Below are positions 23,099 to 35,129 of a stretch of 64,000 bases of DNA, in pieces (within the stretch, counting starts at the first letter, position 1; the number at the start of each line of letters is the position of its first letter). A program made the translations under genes and the position numbers. Under the pieces are notes generated by a model. It was not told the origin of the DNA. It saw only the letters and a list, made by a program, of their open reading frames with translations, and searched no databases. Origin of the DNA: Acestrorhynchus altus. Lineage: Eukaryota > Chordata > Actinopteri > Characiformes > Acestrorhynchidae. The DNA lies in NCBI GenBank assembly GCA_034509495.1, contig CM067503.1, positions 1,228,012 through 1,292,011 on the forward strand, given 5' to 3'.

Positions 23099-24261
23099 AC
23101 ACAATGCCATGGACCATAAATGTCTTAATGCTGTCCACAGTGGACACAGCTACATTGAGGTCTCCTGAGATGGACATTCCATTGTCTATACTTTCCTGTA
23201 ATTTTGTTGTCTCCTCCTTTGACCATACTTATGGCCATAACACATTTTTAATTTTGCATAATTTGTGATAAGAAAAAAAAAAGATCTTGGATAAACAAAC
23301 TGATTTTCATATGATCCTACACGCTGAGTGTGGAACAGTCAATGGTTCTCTAATTAAATTAGATGAACATGTGATTTCTAAATGGCCTGAACCTGTTATT
23401 CTCCCCAAACACCAATTAAAGGAGCATCACATGATTGTAGTGAAAAACATTGTTTTTAATTCTGTGCAGAAAAAAAGGACCTTTTTGCTCTGCTTGATTA
23501 AAATACAACCGAAAGACATAAAGATGTGAAAACTGTGCTGGTTCACATAAGAAACATTTTATAATATTTCACTCCAATCAGCTCTACATTAATCAGCATT
23601 ACTCTCCTCCAGCTCTGACCACTGACCACATATTAACCACGTATAGACCCGCAGTACAGCGGGACCCCATTACTCCTGTTACAATGGGTCATTTAGTGGG
23701 CACTAAAATCTCTGAACTGCCCACACAACCCCATTACTGTCAGTAAGAACACCAGTTATTGACCCTTTAGTCAATGTATAGGCCTGGAGAAAGACAGATC
23801 TGCCCAGAGAGAGCAATTCCAGCGGTCATCTTCAGCAGAGCACAGCTTAGCAGCTTCACTCCTGCTTAATATATCCCATTCAGACCTCGGGATTAGACAA
23901 GGAATTGATTTAGCAGCATTAGAACAGTGTTCCTCACAGTTTTGTGAGCCAACAGTAATTAGTTGACAACGTGACTGGACATATTACCTTCTGCCCATTC
24001 TGAGGATGTTCTTGTACTTCAACATATTTTCGTTTACAGGAAATTATAAATAAATTGCTTTATTTTTCTTTCTTATATGGACTAAAAGAACACGTTATAT
24101 CTCAGAAATCATTAATATACAGCATTAATATACAATGTTTTGAGCTGAGAATGCAATAATTGGGATGAATTATTTGAAAATACTTACTTTAATTCTTTTA
24201 TTTATGTATGTGTCAGTATTATCACTGTTATTTGAGCACTGGGTGAGTAAAAAAGAGAGCA

Positions 24262-24622
24262 TTTCACTGTCCTCTGTAACAAAATATCTGAGTCAGTGAT
24301 TTAATCAGCCCCGCCCCGACTCTTTGAGTCAATCAGAGTCAGTATGCAGGTTGATCATCAGCCCCGCCCCCTCTCTCTGATCAGTCAGAGTCTGTATGCA
24401 GGTTGATCATCAGCCCCGCCCCCTCTCTCTGATCAGTCGGAGTCTGTATGCAGGTTGATCATCAGCCCCGCCCCCTCTCTCTGATCAGCCAGAGTCTGTA
24501 TGCAGGTTGATCATCAGCCCCGCCCCCTCTCTCTGATCAGTCAGAGTCTGTATGCAGGTTGATCATGTTCACGTTGAAAGAGCAGTAAACATGCGCTGGA
24601 AGCTCCTTTGATATTTAAACTG
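24262..24622 (+). mobile_element. Solo arm of a foldback-like element with five 52-bp GC-box repeats
   Basis: The outer end 'gtcctctgtaacaaaatatc' + TGAGTCAGTGAT is followed by CAGAGTCTG units at 24334, 24386, 24438 (CGGAG variant), 24490 and 24542. The inner flank 'agcagtaaacatgcgctgga' + AGCTCCTTTG follows. The same order, outer end then array then inner flank, occurs in both arms at 61945-63312. No opposite arm is visible nearby. Confidence 0.7.
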
Positions 24623-26015
24623 GGATTTAATTCAGGTTTATGGAAGCATCGCTCATACTGGTCTACCAGCAGCAGCAGAAATCCCAGTGTACTGGAATCT
24701 CTCCTCAGAATTGAAGACAGGGTCACGGACTACCAGCACATTCCAGATAAGAATTGCTTCCAGATGTCAGCGCAGGTCCTTCAGAACCTGTTTCTGAAAC
24801 AACACTACACAGGGACCTTCAGACCATCTACATATGGAGCAGAGTGGAGCAAGAGACCTCACTTCTGCTTACAGGGTACCGGTTACAGTGGGTGAAGGGA
24901 CAGAAACTGGACTGTTAAACTGGAAACGTTCTCTGGTCAATGTCCTGCCAAATCCAGCCACCATCTGTGTGAATGTTGAAATATTGTTTTATTTGCTTGT
25001 GATTGATTTCGGTCAGTATCAGCACTGACCGTGAACTGTGTGCCTCTGTCAGCTGGCAGGTGATGAAGCGGTGGGGGGTTGGAGGTGTGATTGAGTGGGA
25101 GCTGTGGTGGAGCGTGTGCTTCACTGACGAAGATGACGTTAAAACTATGACCTGCGTAAATCAGCCGCCCAATCAATTCCACGCGATTCTGCGGGATGAA
25201 CTCATTCCTGCCCTGAGTAACGAGCCCAGCCTCCATTTACCCAGTCTCAGAACCCTTTACTCCACTGGTTTCCCTTTACTGGTAGCCTGTGTTTGAGCTC
25301 CTGAAGGATTTATAGTTCTGTTAAACAGGACGTGACGTCCTCAGCACGAGCAGCTGACAGCTCCTTCATTTCTGAATCCCAAAGACCTGAAACGGTTACC
25401 GGCTTCACGGTCAACCACGGTAAACCCATTCCGAACGGTCATTATCATTAAAACTCAAAACCGAGTTGGACAACGTTAACTACACACTCTCAGACCCGGC
25501 GCAGGACGGACACAGTGTGAGGCACTAGATATTATTCTCAGAGAATTTAGATCCATTACGATTAGGTTCTCCTCTGGTATTTGGTCAGAGAGAGTCACAG
25601 TAAAGGCCATTACTGCTGTAATTACAGTGATTTAACCATTAAAACGTCACAATTTTATCTTGACCTTTAATCTTCTTGTGCACTGATTGTTGTCCAGAAT
25701 AAAACTTGTAGAAATGATTTGTTTGTGTATAATTTGAAGAAAACCGTGAGAACTTCATGATGATTTTGGCCGTGACAGTTTGATCTCTGGTACAGAATAG
25801 ACTCCCGTACACTTTGATTTTGAGTAACACTCTGATTTATCCACAGTCCATCAGTCCAAACTCCATCGAACGTGATTGATCACTGACCTCAGACCAGTCA
25901 GTCAGACGGTACATATGTGAGTGGCCTATTGTGACCTCGTCAATGGCACTCTGTCAGTCATTTTAAAACATACATGTGTTATATATTAAATAAATGACAT
26001 TGACTCTAAACAGAC

Positions 26016-26019
<4 letters not shown>

Positions 26020-26086
<67 letters not shown>
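26020..26086. repeat. (CA)n microsatellite
   Basis: About 33 CA units, 490 bp upstream of the cpne4 ATG exon. Confidence 0.97.
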
Positions 26087-26089
<3 letters not shown>

Positions 26090-26576
26090 CGAGACCTTCA
26101 GAACACACGTACGTTTACGGGTTTGGGATTTATTAATTGTAGAAGAGTCTGCATCAACAATCTCTCTCTACCTCCTCATTTTCTCTCCCTCCCTCTCACT
26201 ACAACCCCCCCAGTCATTGTCCCCCCCCTCCCTGGAGACACATTTCAGGGTGTCCTCTGAGTTCCTGAGGGTGGAGAACATTGCCTTCAGTCTCCTTTGT
26301 GGAGTTAATTGTGTGAATGTGCTTGTGTTTGCGCTGCTTATCTCCCTGTTTTTTACAGTGTAATATAAGCTCTGGGCCGGGGGGCTGCCGATGGTGCTGG
26401 GGGGCTGCTTATCCTCATTTCTGGTTAATTCTTCACACACAAACAGCAGCTCAGGCCTCAATTAGTCTGATTGCACACGTTCCTCAATTTAAAGAGTTTC
26501 AGAGAGTTTCCATGTTTACAGAAAACACTTACTAACTGATGTTTTCCTCTTTCTCAGCGACTTTAGTGAAGAGAAA

Positions 26577-26747
26577 ATGAGCGACATCTACGAGTCGGCC
26601 GCCACCTCGCTGGGCCTGTTCAGCAGCCCCTGCCTGACCAAAGTGGAGCTGCGAGTGACCTGTAAGGGCATTTCTGACCGCGACGCCCTGTCCAAGCCTG
26701 ATCCCTGCGTGGTCATTAAGATGCAGTCGCACGGCCAGTGGCTGGAG
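26577..26747 (+). CDS. cpne4: Copine-4-like protein, first coding exon (start of C2A)
   Basis: The exon begins at acceptor 'ctctttctcag' (26557), with the ATG at 26577 and donor 'ctggag|gtgagt' at 26747, phase 0. It gives 57 residues from MSDIYESAATSLGLF through CKGISDRDALSKPDPCVVIK to GQWLE. This is nearly the human CPNE4 N-terminus (SNIYESAANTLG / SPCLTKVELR), and it clearly differs from CPNE7 and CPNE9. It covers the first C2A strands and Ca2+-loop 1 with Asp residues in SDRD and KPDP. Copines are soluble Ca2+-dependent phospholipid-binding proteins. The start is chosen because an in-frame TGA would precede it in the putative exon 1 and the context AAAATGA is acceptable. cpne4 duplicates (a/b) cannot be told apart here. 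Confidence 0.88.
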
Positions 26748-27034
26748 GTGAGTCTGTTCTCATGGTCTTTGGGCTATAAAGGGTGTTTAGTCAATCAATT
26801 AGTCGATCAATCAATCAATCAGTCAACGTTTATTTTCACCCGGTGACCCTCATTTCCAGCACAGCTGAGCATTTACAGTCCGAAGGGATTGAATAAGGAT
26901 AAATTAAATGAGAAAAAAATTTGACACTCAAACATAGAATAGATACTCAAATAAACAAGTTCAATATAAAGGAATAGAAAATTTTATAAGAAGAAAAAAT
27001 AAAATCACCATAAAATTTATTTAAAAATAATTTA

Positions 27035-27435
27035 AAATAATGAAAAATTGCCGGCTAACGCGCTACCACTATGATCCTGGGGTCACGGGTTCAAATCCAG
27101 CTTCATTCTGCTCACCATCGGCAGCTGGGGTGAGGGTAGATGGCGCTTTTCCCCACATAACTGTGCTGCTGGTCGGCACAGGCGTCTGCCGAACATTGCG
27201 TCAGATCCGGGGATCTGGCATTCTCATCCAAGCACGATGGCAACAATACAAATGGCGGCAGTTCGAAAAGATGTGGTAGACATCCCGTCACATGACTCAG
27301 ACGAAACATATGGACGATCTCTCCCCCCTGGTGTTGAAAGCAGACACATGATGAGGGAGACAACTTAGAGGGATGGATAATTGGCATGTCTAAAAATGCG
27401 AAAATTGGAAAAATGGCATAAACAATAAAAAAAAG
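27035..27435 (+). mobile_element. tRNA-derived SINE
   Basis: The tRNA-like head 'ggctaacgcgctaccac' and the B box GGTTCAAATCC (27088-27098) are followed by a body with 'ccatcggcagctggggtgag', 'gtagatggcgcttttcccca', 'ggcggcagttcgaaaagatg' and the A-rich tail 'gaaaattggaaaaatggcat'. This layout is a tRNA-head SINE seen widely in teleosts. It is mutated and unlikely to be active. Confidence 0.65.
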
Positions 27436-29156
27436 ATAAAAAATGATGAACTAAGATTGTAAAAATGAAAATAAAATAAGTATAATGTAAAAATAAACTC
27501 AGTTAAAACAGTCTCAGACTGTCTGGAGGTGGTTAGAAGTTGAGTTTTAGAGACTCCTGTAATGAATTCCCGCTCGCTGCAGTTCTGGAGCTGAAAGCAG
27601 ATTTTCCCAGTTTACTGAAAACTCTGGGAAGCTGACAGGTGATCCAGCCACTGGAGCGAGTCTGATATGAACTGTTATTTACTGAGATCAGAGCAGAGAT
27701 ATAAGCTGGCAAACGGCCTGAAAGTGATTTGTGTATAAAATAAGCCAGATGAGTTTCACTTCCTGCTGCCAGTGAGGACCAACCGACCTCTTCATACGGT
27801 CTGCAGGGGTGACTTCTGTAATGCTGTTAAAGATGATGATGTTGCACCCATTGCTGACACAGCTGTGCAAATGCACACACAGTGCATTCAGAAAGTTTTC
27901 ACAGTGTTTCACTATTTTGTTATTATACTTTATTCCAAAAATAGATTCATTTTCCTCTCTAAGTTCTACACACACAACCCCACGATGACGAACAGAGAAA
28001 TCAGTTTGTAAAAATCCCTTTTTTAAATTGATTTTTTGGATTAAATCAAGAAGAGCACTGACCTGGTTCCTATTATCAAGTCCAGCATTGGCATATAACC
28101 ATAAAGCACAATCTAAAGAACGTCTTTTTTCTGCGGAACCACCATTTAGAACTGAAGGCTAATTTTGCAGGATATTTCTATAGTTGGACGTATTTTTATT
28201 CTATAATAAATATAAAAGCTTTTATATTTATTTATATACAGTCACACATATCAGATATTATGTTAGAACATCCTAAAACAAACGTGAACAAAGCTGAGCT
28301 GAATTACTGACTGATTATTCATCCCGTAATGATTAGATCCTGGTTAGATGGAGTAAGTCTGTAGTCTGTTATGTGTATCATGTCTGTAGGTTAGTCTGAC
28401 TATCAGTTCTTCTGACATCCCTTATACCTTCACTGGTGGGTTTGAATGGTAAACGAAGTGGTTCCACTGGTGTTGTTTTCATGGTCAGAATGAATTGGAA
28501 CTTTTTATTACCTCTGGTAAGTCTCTGCTGGGAGAAACAAACTGACCAACCTTAAAAGGTAAATTGAGGCCTCGATGCTGTTTGGTGGGACTCCCGTATG
28601 GCTCTTTCCGATGCTCTTGGTCATCACATCATTATCTCTCTGCCAGTTTTCAATCTCAAAATCCCCCTGCAGCCTTGGTGTTTTGGGCCAGAGGTGATGT
28701 TTCCTCGTAATGGAGTGTACTTTTGCTGAACAGGGATCTAAATGAGGGCCGTGCTCTTCAAAGCTGAGCAGGAGAAGGTTGGAGCTCAGCTTTGGGAGTA
28801 GTAGTGAGTGTGGGAGAAACACTGCTGAAGAATGAAAACTTTGGCAGGGTTGAACTGTTGGAGGACTGCTGTGCCTGAAATGTCACATAATAGATCCATT
28901 TATGATATAATGATGGAGTCTAATCAGCTCTGATCATAATTATCCATTATGTTCTGCTGGCCTGCTGAGACGTATGGAAACGGGCTCCTCAGATGCGTAT
29001 TGTAGTCAGGACTAATAACGTTCCTCTAACTTCCTTGTTGCCTGGGGTGTGTTTACCGCCTGCTCCAGCTGTGGAAGATGAAATATAGCTCACTTCAAAA
29101 GAGTTGTATGGCTGTGTAGACTGTGGTTCGGTATGTTAGTGTGGATCTGTACACTA

Positions 29157-29610
29157 TGGGCCCTTTTCCACCGATGTTGAACGGGTTCTGTTCCAGTTTG
29201 CAAACCTAATTTTGAACCGTTTGGCACTTTTCCAAGAACAAAAATAGGTTCTGGAAACTGAAAAGTTAATTTGTAGTGGGAACCAAAGATTAGAAGGTTT
29301 TTAAGCTGGAACCGTTGTGGCGTGTCTCATTGTACAGCATCAATGACGTACCATTCATCCCATAAGGTGTTGTCTTCTACGTTTTTGAGATAAACAAACG
29401 ACTGTAACAGAACAAACACTCGCAGGTAGCCTATACACTCTACCCTCTTCTCACTTCCATTTACTGACACTGTGCAGCCCCTCTGTTGATGACATATTCT
29501 GTGACGTATCTGTGGCTCCACTAAAATTGGTGTAAATGCGGACTGGTTCGCAAAAACACCAAGGTTCTTAGCAGCTTGAATGGAACCAGTTCAAGAACCA
29601 CATGAATATG
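29157..29610. mobile_element. MITE-like element of 'accgttctg' type
   Basis: Begins 'gggcccttttccaccgatgt' + TGAACGGGTTC and contains repeated AACCGTT/GGTTCT motifs; the far side has 'ggttcttagcagcttgaatg' + GAACCAG. The family is recalled only as a common fish MITE, and exact ends are uncertain. Confidence 0.4.
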
Positions 29611-30425
29611 ACTGTCCAAATATTTGGAGCAATTTTCAATCACAAGCCATGAAATACGCTCATAGTCCCTGTCCATCAGCCCACCTCCTGGACCACATTT
29701 GTGAGGAGAGCTTCCTGTAGACTGGGATTTCCAGTATGAGGGACACTTCCATACACCTTCAGATGCTCCTTCCAAATCTCTTTTTGACCCATTTTCCACA
29801 CATCGAACCAAACGTTCACTGCACTGCACCTCCTTTTCTCAATCTATGAATCCCATTGCACACCCAGCAGGTACTGACTCGCATGCAGAGCCATCATCCG
29901 CATGCAGAGCCATCTGCAGCAGCCTGAGGTCACTACCACGTTTTAAAAATGTTTTTACTGTATCCATGTTTGCCTGCGTCGGTTCTATGGTGATCTGGAG
30001 ATTTTATAGTTAGGAATTACTATAAATAATGTGACTGGGTGACTAAAACAAACAGCATTTTAAAGCACAGCATCTCACATACCAGCTGGATGTTCACCAC
30101 ATCACTTCACAAGTTCACAGATCTCACCATGAAGAATACACTGTCTTAAAGCCCTCCAGCAGCCTGGCCGTGTGGTTTTAACACATCGGCCTGGTATGAA
30201 ATATTGATTTTAGGGGTGCTCGTGCAGTGTGACTGAGTCATGCATAAGTTATTCTGTGACTCAGCTCTGTGTGAGGATGATGATCCTTTCAGTAAAGTTT
30301 TGGATTCTCTGTCCATGTAGAAGGACTTGTGGGGCTGCAGTTCTATTGTGATTGAAGATGAAGGTGATCAGGATCAATAACTGATGATAACTGTAGTCTG
30401 ATCTGATCAATATTTATTGATCTAC

Positions 30426-31022
30426 TCATACAGAAGTGGTGTCTCTCAGTACGGCGTCGGGTTTAACGCAACACGCCAGACGTCTCTGCATGGAGGTGTA
30501 GAGGTTCCTAATGGTGTCCTGTGATGATCCATCCCATGCAGCTTGAATGTTCTCACTCAGTTCTGCAGATGGTGTGGTAGGGGTGGAGTGTTGATAGAGC
30601 GTCCAGTAGCGTCCACACATTTTCAATCAGGGACAGGTCTGGAGATGAGACCGACCAGGGCGTAGTATCTGTGTCGTCGAGACGAGATCTTGAGACGGCA
30701 GCAGTGTGTGGACGAGCGTCGTCCTGTTGGAATAGAGCACCGGAGTGTGTGTTCAGAAAAGGTAGAACCACTGGTTGCAGAACCTCATTAATGTAACGTT
30801 GGTCTGTTAAAGTGTCTGTGATGAAGATCAAAGGTGATCTGGCATCGTACGATATTGCACCCACACCATCACACCATAAAGTATACGGTAATTTCCCTGG
30901 ATTTTCTGCTCTGATACCTTCTGTAGTAACACATCACACATGAATTCACTCCATTCACTGATTAATGTTCGTAAAGTGCATCTGTTGTGTATTTTCCTGA
31001 TAATAAGACCCTGATCTGACAC
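30426..31022 (-). pseudogene. Tc1/mariner transposase pseudogene, catalytic C-terminal half
   Basis: Three overlapping minus-strand frames make up a broken transposase. The first ends GVMVWV; a one-base shift leads to GAISYDARSPLIFITDTL and QQDDARPHTA (second catalytic Asp region), then SPDLSLIENVW with the DD34E-type glutamate. A further shift gives the C-terminal ENIQAAWDGSS and LYTSMQRRL. The DNA-binding N-terminal half is not recognisable. Three frames mean at least two indels, so it is inactive. It is closely related to the copy at 56990-57470. Confidence 0.8.
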
Positions 31023-31389
31023 TGGAGACCATCCAGCACCACCTTCTCCTGCTGCAGCTGCTGAGTGAGTCGATCTCAGATGCAGATCCGTTTAGAAAGA
31101 CTCGATCATTTACTCACCTTCAACATTTCAGAGCTCAGCTGTGCGGATCTCACACATCCTCACCACAGTTTCATTTCCTCCATTTACTGCATATGCAGAT
31201 ACATACATTAGCATTCATATGAGCCTGGGGTGAAGAGGAGTTCCTACATAAACTAAAACTGCACTTCATGTCTCAAACACTGGAAATGAAATGAAGGCCC
31301 TCGTATACACACACAACGTAGACGCAACCAAGACACAGAATTCAAATGATTTGAACAGAGGATATTAAAAAACACCACGACCAGTGTGA

Positions 31390-32680
31390 TTATATTACCC
31401 CAACCAACATCTCAATCTGAACCTAAAGCCAACCCTTACTCTAAACATAACCATATCCGAACCTTAACATAACCTTACCATAACCATAACCATAACCATA
31501 ACCATAACAATAACCATAACAATAACCATATCTTATACTTAACCCAACCCTTACTCTAAACATAACCATATCCTAACCTTAACATAACCTTACCATAACC
31601 ATAACCATAACCATAACCAACCATAACCATAATAATAACTAAGTTATCCTAACCTTTACCATAACTTTACCATAACCATAACAATAACCATAATAATAAC
31701 TATAGTCTTAAACTTAACCTAACCCTTACTCTAAACATAACCATAACCTTAACATAAATCTTTTACCTTACATAACCCTAACCTTAAACCATAACCATAA
31801 CAATAACTATATCCTAACCTTACCATAATTTACCATAACTAACAATAATCCATAATAATAACTATATCTTATACTAACCCAAATCCCTTACTCTAAATAT
31901 AACCATATCCTAACCTTAACATAACCATAAATTATAACCACATAATCATATATCCATAATAATAACTATATCCTAACCTTGTCATAACCTTGCTTCATAA
32001 CTCCTTCCATAATCCATAACCATAACCATAACTATAACATAACCATATCCCATACTTAACCCAAATCCCTACTCTCTCTAACCTTAACCTTACTCTGCAA
32101 ACATAACCATATCCTAACTCCACTATATAACTTTACCATAACCATAACAATAACCATAATAATAACCATATTCTTATACTTCTAACTCCATTCCTACTTC
32201 TAAATATAACTATATCTCTAACACCTTAATATAGACCCTACTATAAATCTATAACTATATCTATACTAATAACTATATCTTCTATCTTAACATAATTTTA
32301 CTTATAACTTTTATAACTATAAATTATAACTATAACATAAACTATTATTCTATACTTAACCCAACTCCTTCTTACTTCTAATCTCCACCTTACTTCTAAA
32401 CATAAATTCATATCTCTAACTCAATATAACTCTTACTTATAATTCCATTATAACTATAAATTCATAATAATAAACTACAAATAATAACTATAATCCTATA
32501 CTTAACCTAACTTTACTCTAAACATAACTATATCTCAAATCTTAACAGAACTTACCATAACCATATCCCAACCTTAACAGAACCTTACCATAACTATAAC
32601 ATAACCATATCCTATACTTAACCCTAACCTTACTCTAAACATAACCATATCCTAAACGTAACCTAACCTTTAACCTCTAC
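31390..32680. repeat. Degenerate telomere-like array (CCATAA / CCTTAA variants)
   Basis: About 1.3 kb of hexamer-like units, mainly CCATAA ('ataaccataaccataaccat'), with CCTAACCTTAACATAACC and CTTACTCTAAACATAACC higher-order blocks. CCATAA differs by one base from vertebrate telomeric CCCTAA. From about 31980 to 32480 the periodicity breaks down through scattered T/CT insertions. Confidence 0.85.
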
Positions 32681-33114
32681 AGTCACTGGCTGAAACTGCG
32701 GCTCTCAGAAATGATGTGGTTTGTTGTGGAAAGGCCAGGGTTCTGGTTGAGAGTCAAAAGTGGCTTTTAGCTGTAAGTAATAGCAGTGGATTTTGAAATC
32801 CCAGGTTCTTCAGTCTTCTTGACCTCTTTGTTCCTCATTAACGCTGGCATGAATTGCTGCTGGAGCTTCAGCATCCGGGACCAGGCTGGGAAACGGCAGT
32901 CAGGTTGGAGGTGAGAGATGGCTTTTTGCTGACCTAACTCATGCCTCTGGTTAAGCTGGGTGTGTTTGCGGGAATAACGCTGGCCTTGCAAGCATTGCCC
33001 AGGTCCGTTTCAGAACGCTAATGGAACCCATTTCCATACGATGTCCTTGCGGAGGTTCGGAGCGCCGTATGAGCTGTTTCACAGATCTGTTTTTCATCTC
33101 TGCTAGCTGCTAAT

Positions 33115-33116
<2 letters not shown>

Positions 33117-33178
<62 letters not shown>
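33117..33178. repeat. (TG)n microsatellite
   Basis: About 31 TG units. Confidence 0.97.
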
Positions 33179-33180
<2 letters not shown>

Positions 33181-33501
33181 CGGAGCCCACGGGAGACGCG
33201 TTCTGTTGCACTTCCTTTTACATATGGCTGTGCTCCTCCTGCATCATCATCAGTCTTTCCTTCTCTTCCTCCTTACCATCATCATTTAGCGTTCAGCTGA
33301 GGAACCTACCGCTATGGTTCTTGATCTTTATTTCTGATCTTATTACTGTCGTATAAAAGCACGCGTGAGCTGGATCTGAAGGTAGACTCAGCTGCATCGA
33401 GCTTGGAATGTTAGAATAATGCTCATTTTAGCACATTTTAATGATTCAATCTGTCAACAAATATAAATTGTACCCAAACCTTAATAAATTTAAATAAAAA
33501 G

Positions 33502-33502
<1 letters not shown>

Positions 33503-33590
<88 letters not shown>
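33503..33590. repeat. (TA)n microsatellite
   Basis: Long AT dinucleotide run broken once near 33550; fully self-complementary. Confidence 0.95.
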
Positions 33591-33592
<2 letters not shown>

Positions 33593-34681
33593 ATATGTAT
33601 GTATATGTATAATATCTATGTGGTGGTGGATCTGGTGTGAATTACAGTGCTGATGTCATGCCTGCTGAAGGATGGTCAGCCAATGAGAGCCAAGCGGAAC
33701 CAAATTTTCCAGTCAGCAGGGCTCAAACCTACTGTAACATGATTTTGAGCAAAATACACAAATACAAGCACTGATGCAATAAATGAAAGTATTTATATGG
33801 AGATTTATTATTTAATATCTTTGGAGTTGAAAGTATAAAGGATCATGGCAGATTCGACAAACCCAACGCTGATCCAGCCTATTTTATTCACTCTCCTAAC
33901 TGGAGGCAGCCAACAGATAATACGCTATTAATGGGCTTTTTATTACTAGCATAACTTTTCTTACTTTATTAATTAATTCATTCATGTATTTAACACGTAT
34001 TTATCTGAGGAAAGTGATACACACTGTCCAGATAAATGAGGTGACCAACACGTGAACGCAGAAATTTATCAGTGGACTCTGAAGAGCAGCTTCAGCGCAG
34101 CTTCAGCACAGCTTCAGCGCAGTCTGCGTGGATGCAGCAGTTCTCGTGAGAAACTCTCAGGGTTTGAGGATTTAACAACATCTCATATGTGTATAATTCA
34201 AAATGCGTATAGGTCTCTCATGCTTGTACAAGATGGTCGTGAAAAGGAAGCTTATTATTTATTAATATGATGGAAAATACCTGTACTAATCATTGGTCTA
34301 CAGTAACGTCTTTGCTAACGGTATTGCAACATATCGCTAATATATTGAATTGTGAACTTGGAATGTGGATATATAAGTGTTATATCACCGGTTCTGCTGC
34401 CTCACAGCTCTTACTCTAAAACATGAAAATAAAACCAACATTGTACAGTGTCAAAATAAAGTCCATTACATTTAAATTTCTCATGTTAATGGCGTTCCAG
34501 CACAGTCTAGTAGGTTATACTTGGAGTTCTTTGCCGTGTGACAGATGCCCATTTGTGATGGTCCATTCAGGTATTCTGTAATTCCACTGCCTGCACCTGA
34601 GCAGAGATGGACTGCTAGACTGCCTGCCACCAGTCAACACTGAACACCTGGCAGCTCCTGGAATGGCCCAGCAGCAATGCA

Positions 34682-34820
34682 CTGGCACACACACACACAC
34701 ACACATACACACACACACACATACACACACACATTGACAGCATCAATACGGCACACACAGTCATTACTGCCACACACACACACCACAGACACACACACAC
34801 ACATACACACACACACACAA
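34682..34820. repeat. Interrupted (CA)n tracts
   Basis: Two CA clusters with TACACACA interruptions separated by 'attgacagcatcaatacggc'. Confidence 0.9.
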
Positions 34821-34884
34821 AAGCCTCAGTTAGGGCCAACATCTGCTGATTAAAAACTGTTAGAACAAACAACCTGGCGCTGAT

Positions 34885-35112
34885 ACGATGACCACTCACT
34901 TTCTCATAACCTGACTGATGCAGTGAGAAGCTTCTCGTTTGTTGAAAGACATCCTGTGGTCGTGGGAAAGATGTCCATCTGTTTCAGAAGGTCAAATTGG
35001 CATCATGCAGAGAAAACCTCTTAGGAGAGGCTGAAACGACGCAGATCAGGTTCTGAACTGCCCAGAGCATTATTACAGAGTGGACGGACGGTGGAGAAAC
35101 ATCATGATTCTT
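34885..35112 (+). mobile_element. Tc1-like transposon fragment
   Basis: Contains 'gaaagatgtccatctgtttc', 'aaattggcatcatgcagag' and 'cagagcattattacagagtg' + GACGGACGGTGGAGAAACATC, which recall the DNA-binding region of a fish Tc1 transposase. The frame is broken. It directly abuts the T/C block array starting near 35130. Confidence 0.4.
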
Positions 35113-35129
35113 GAGAATGTGACCATGTT

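Larger units (their letters stand above)
10444..26557 (+). other. cpne4 intron 1
   Basis: A 16.1 kb intron inferred from the exon 1 donor and the acceptor before the ATG exon. It is filled with minisatellites (10816, 13973, 16331, 17827, 19069, 22730, 24325), Tc1 remnants and microsatellites, listed separately. Unique-looking stretches with no feature I can assign are about 12470-13560, 14150-15080, 18190-18580, 23100-24240 and 24900-25990. Confidence 0.6.

Noticed and set aside
27035..27435. Functional tRNA gene
   Set aside because: Only the head is tRNA-like; the body and A-rich tail identify a SINE, and the cloverleaf is not maintained.
31390..32680. True chromosome end or canonical telomere
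   Set aside because: Units are CCATAA variants instead of CCCTAA, and gene sequence continues on both sides.
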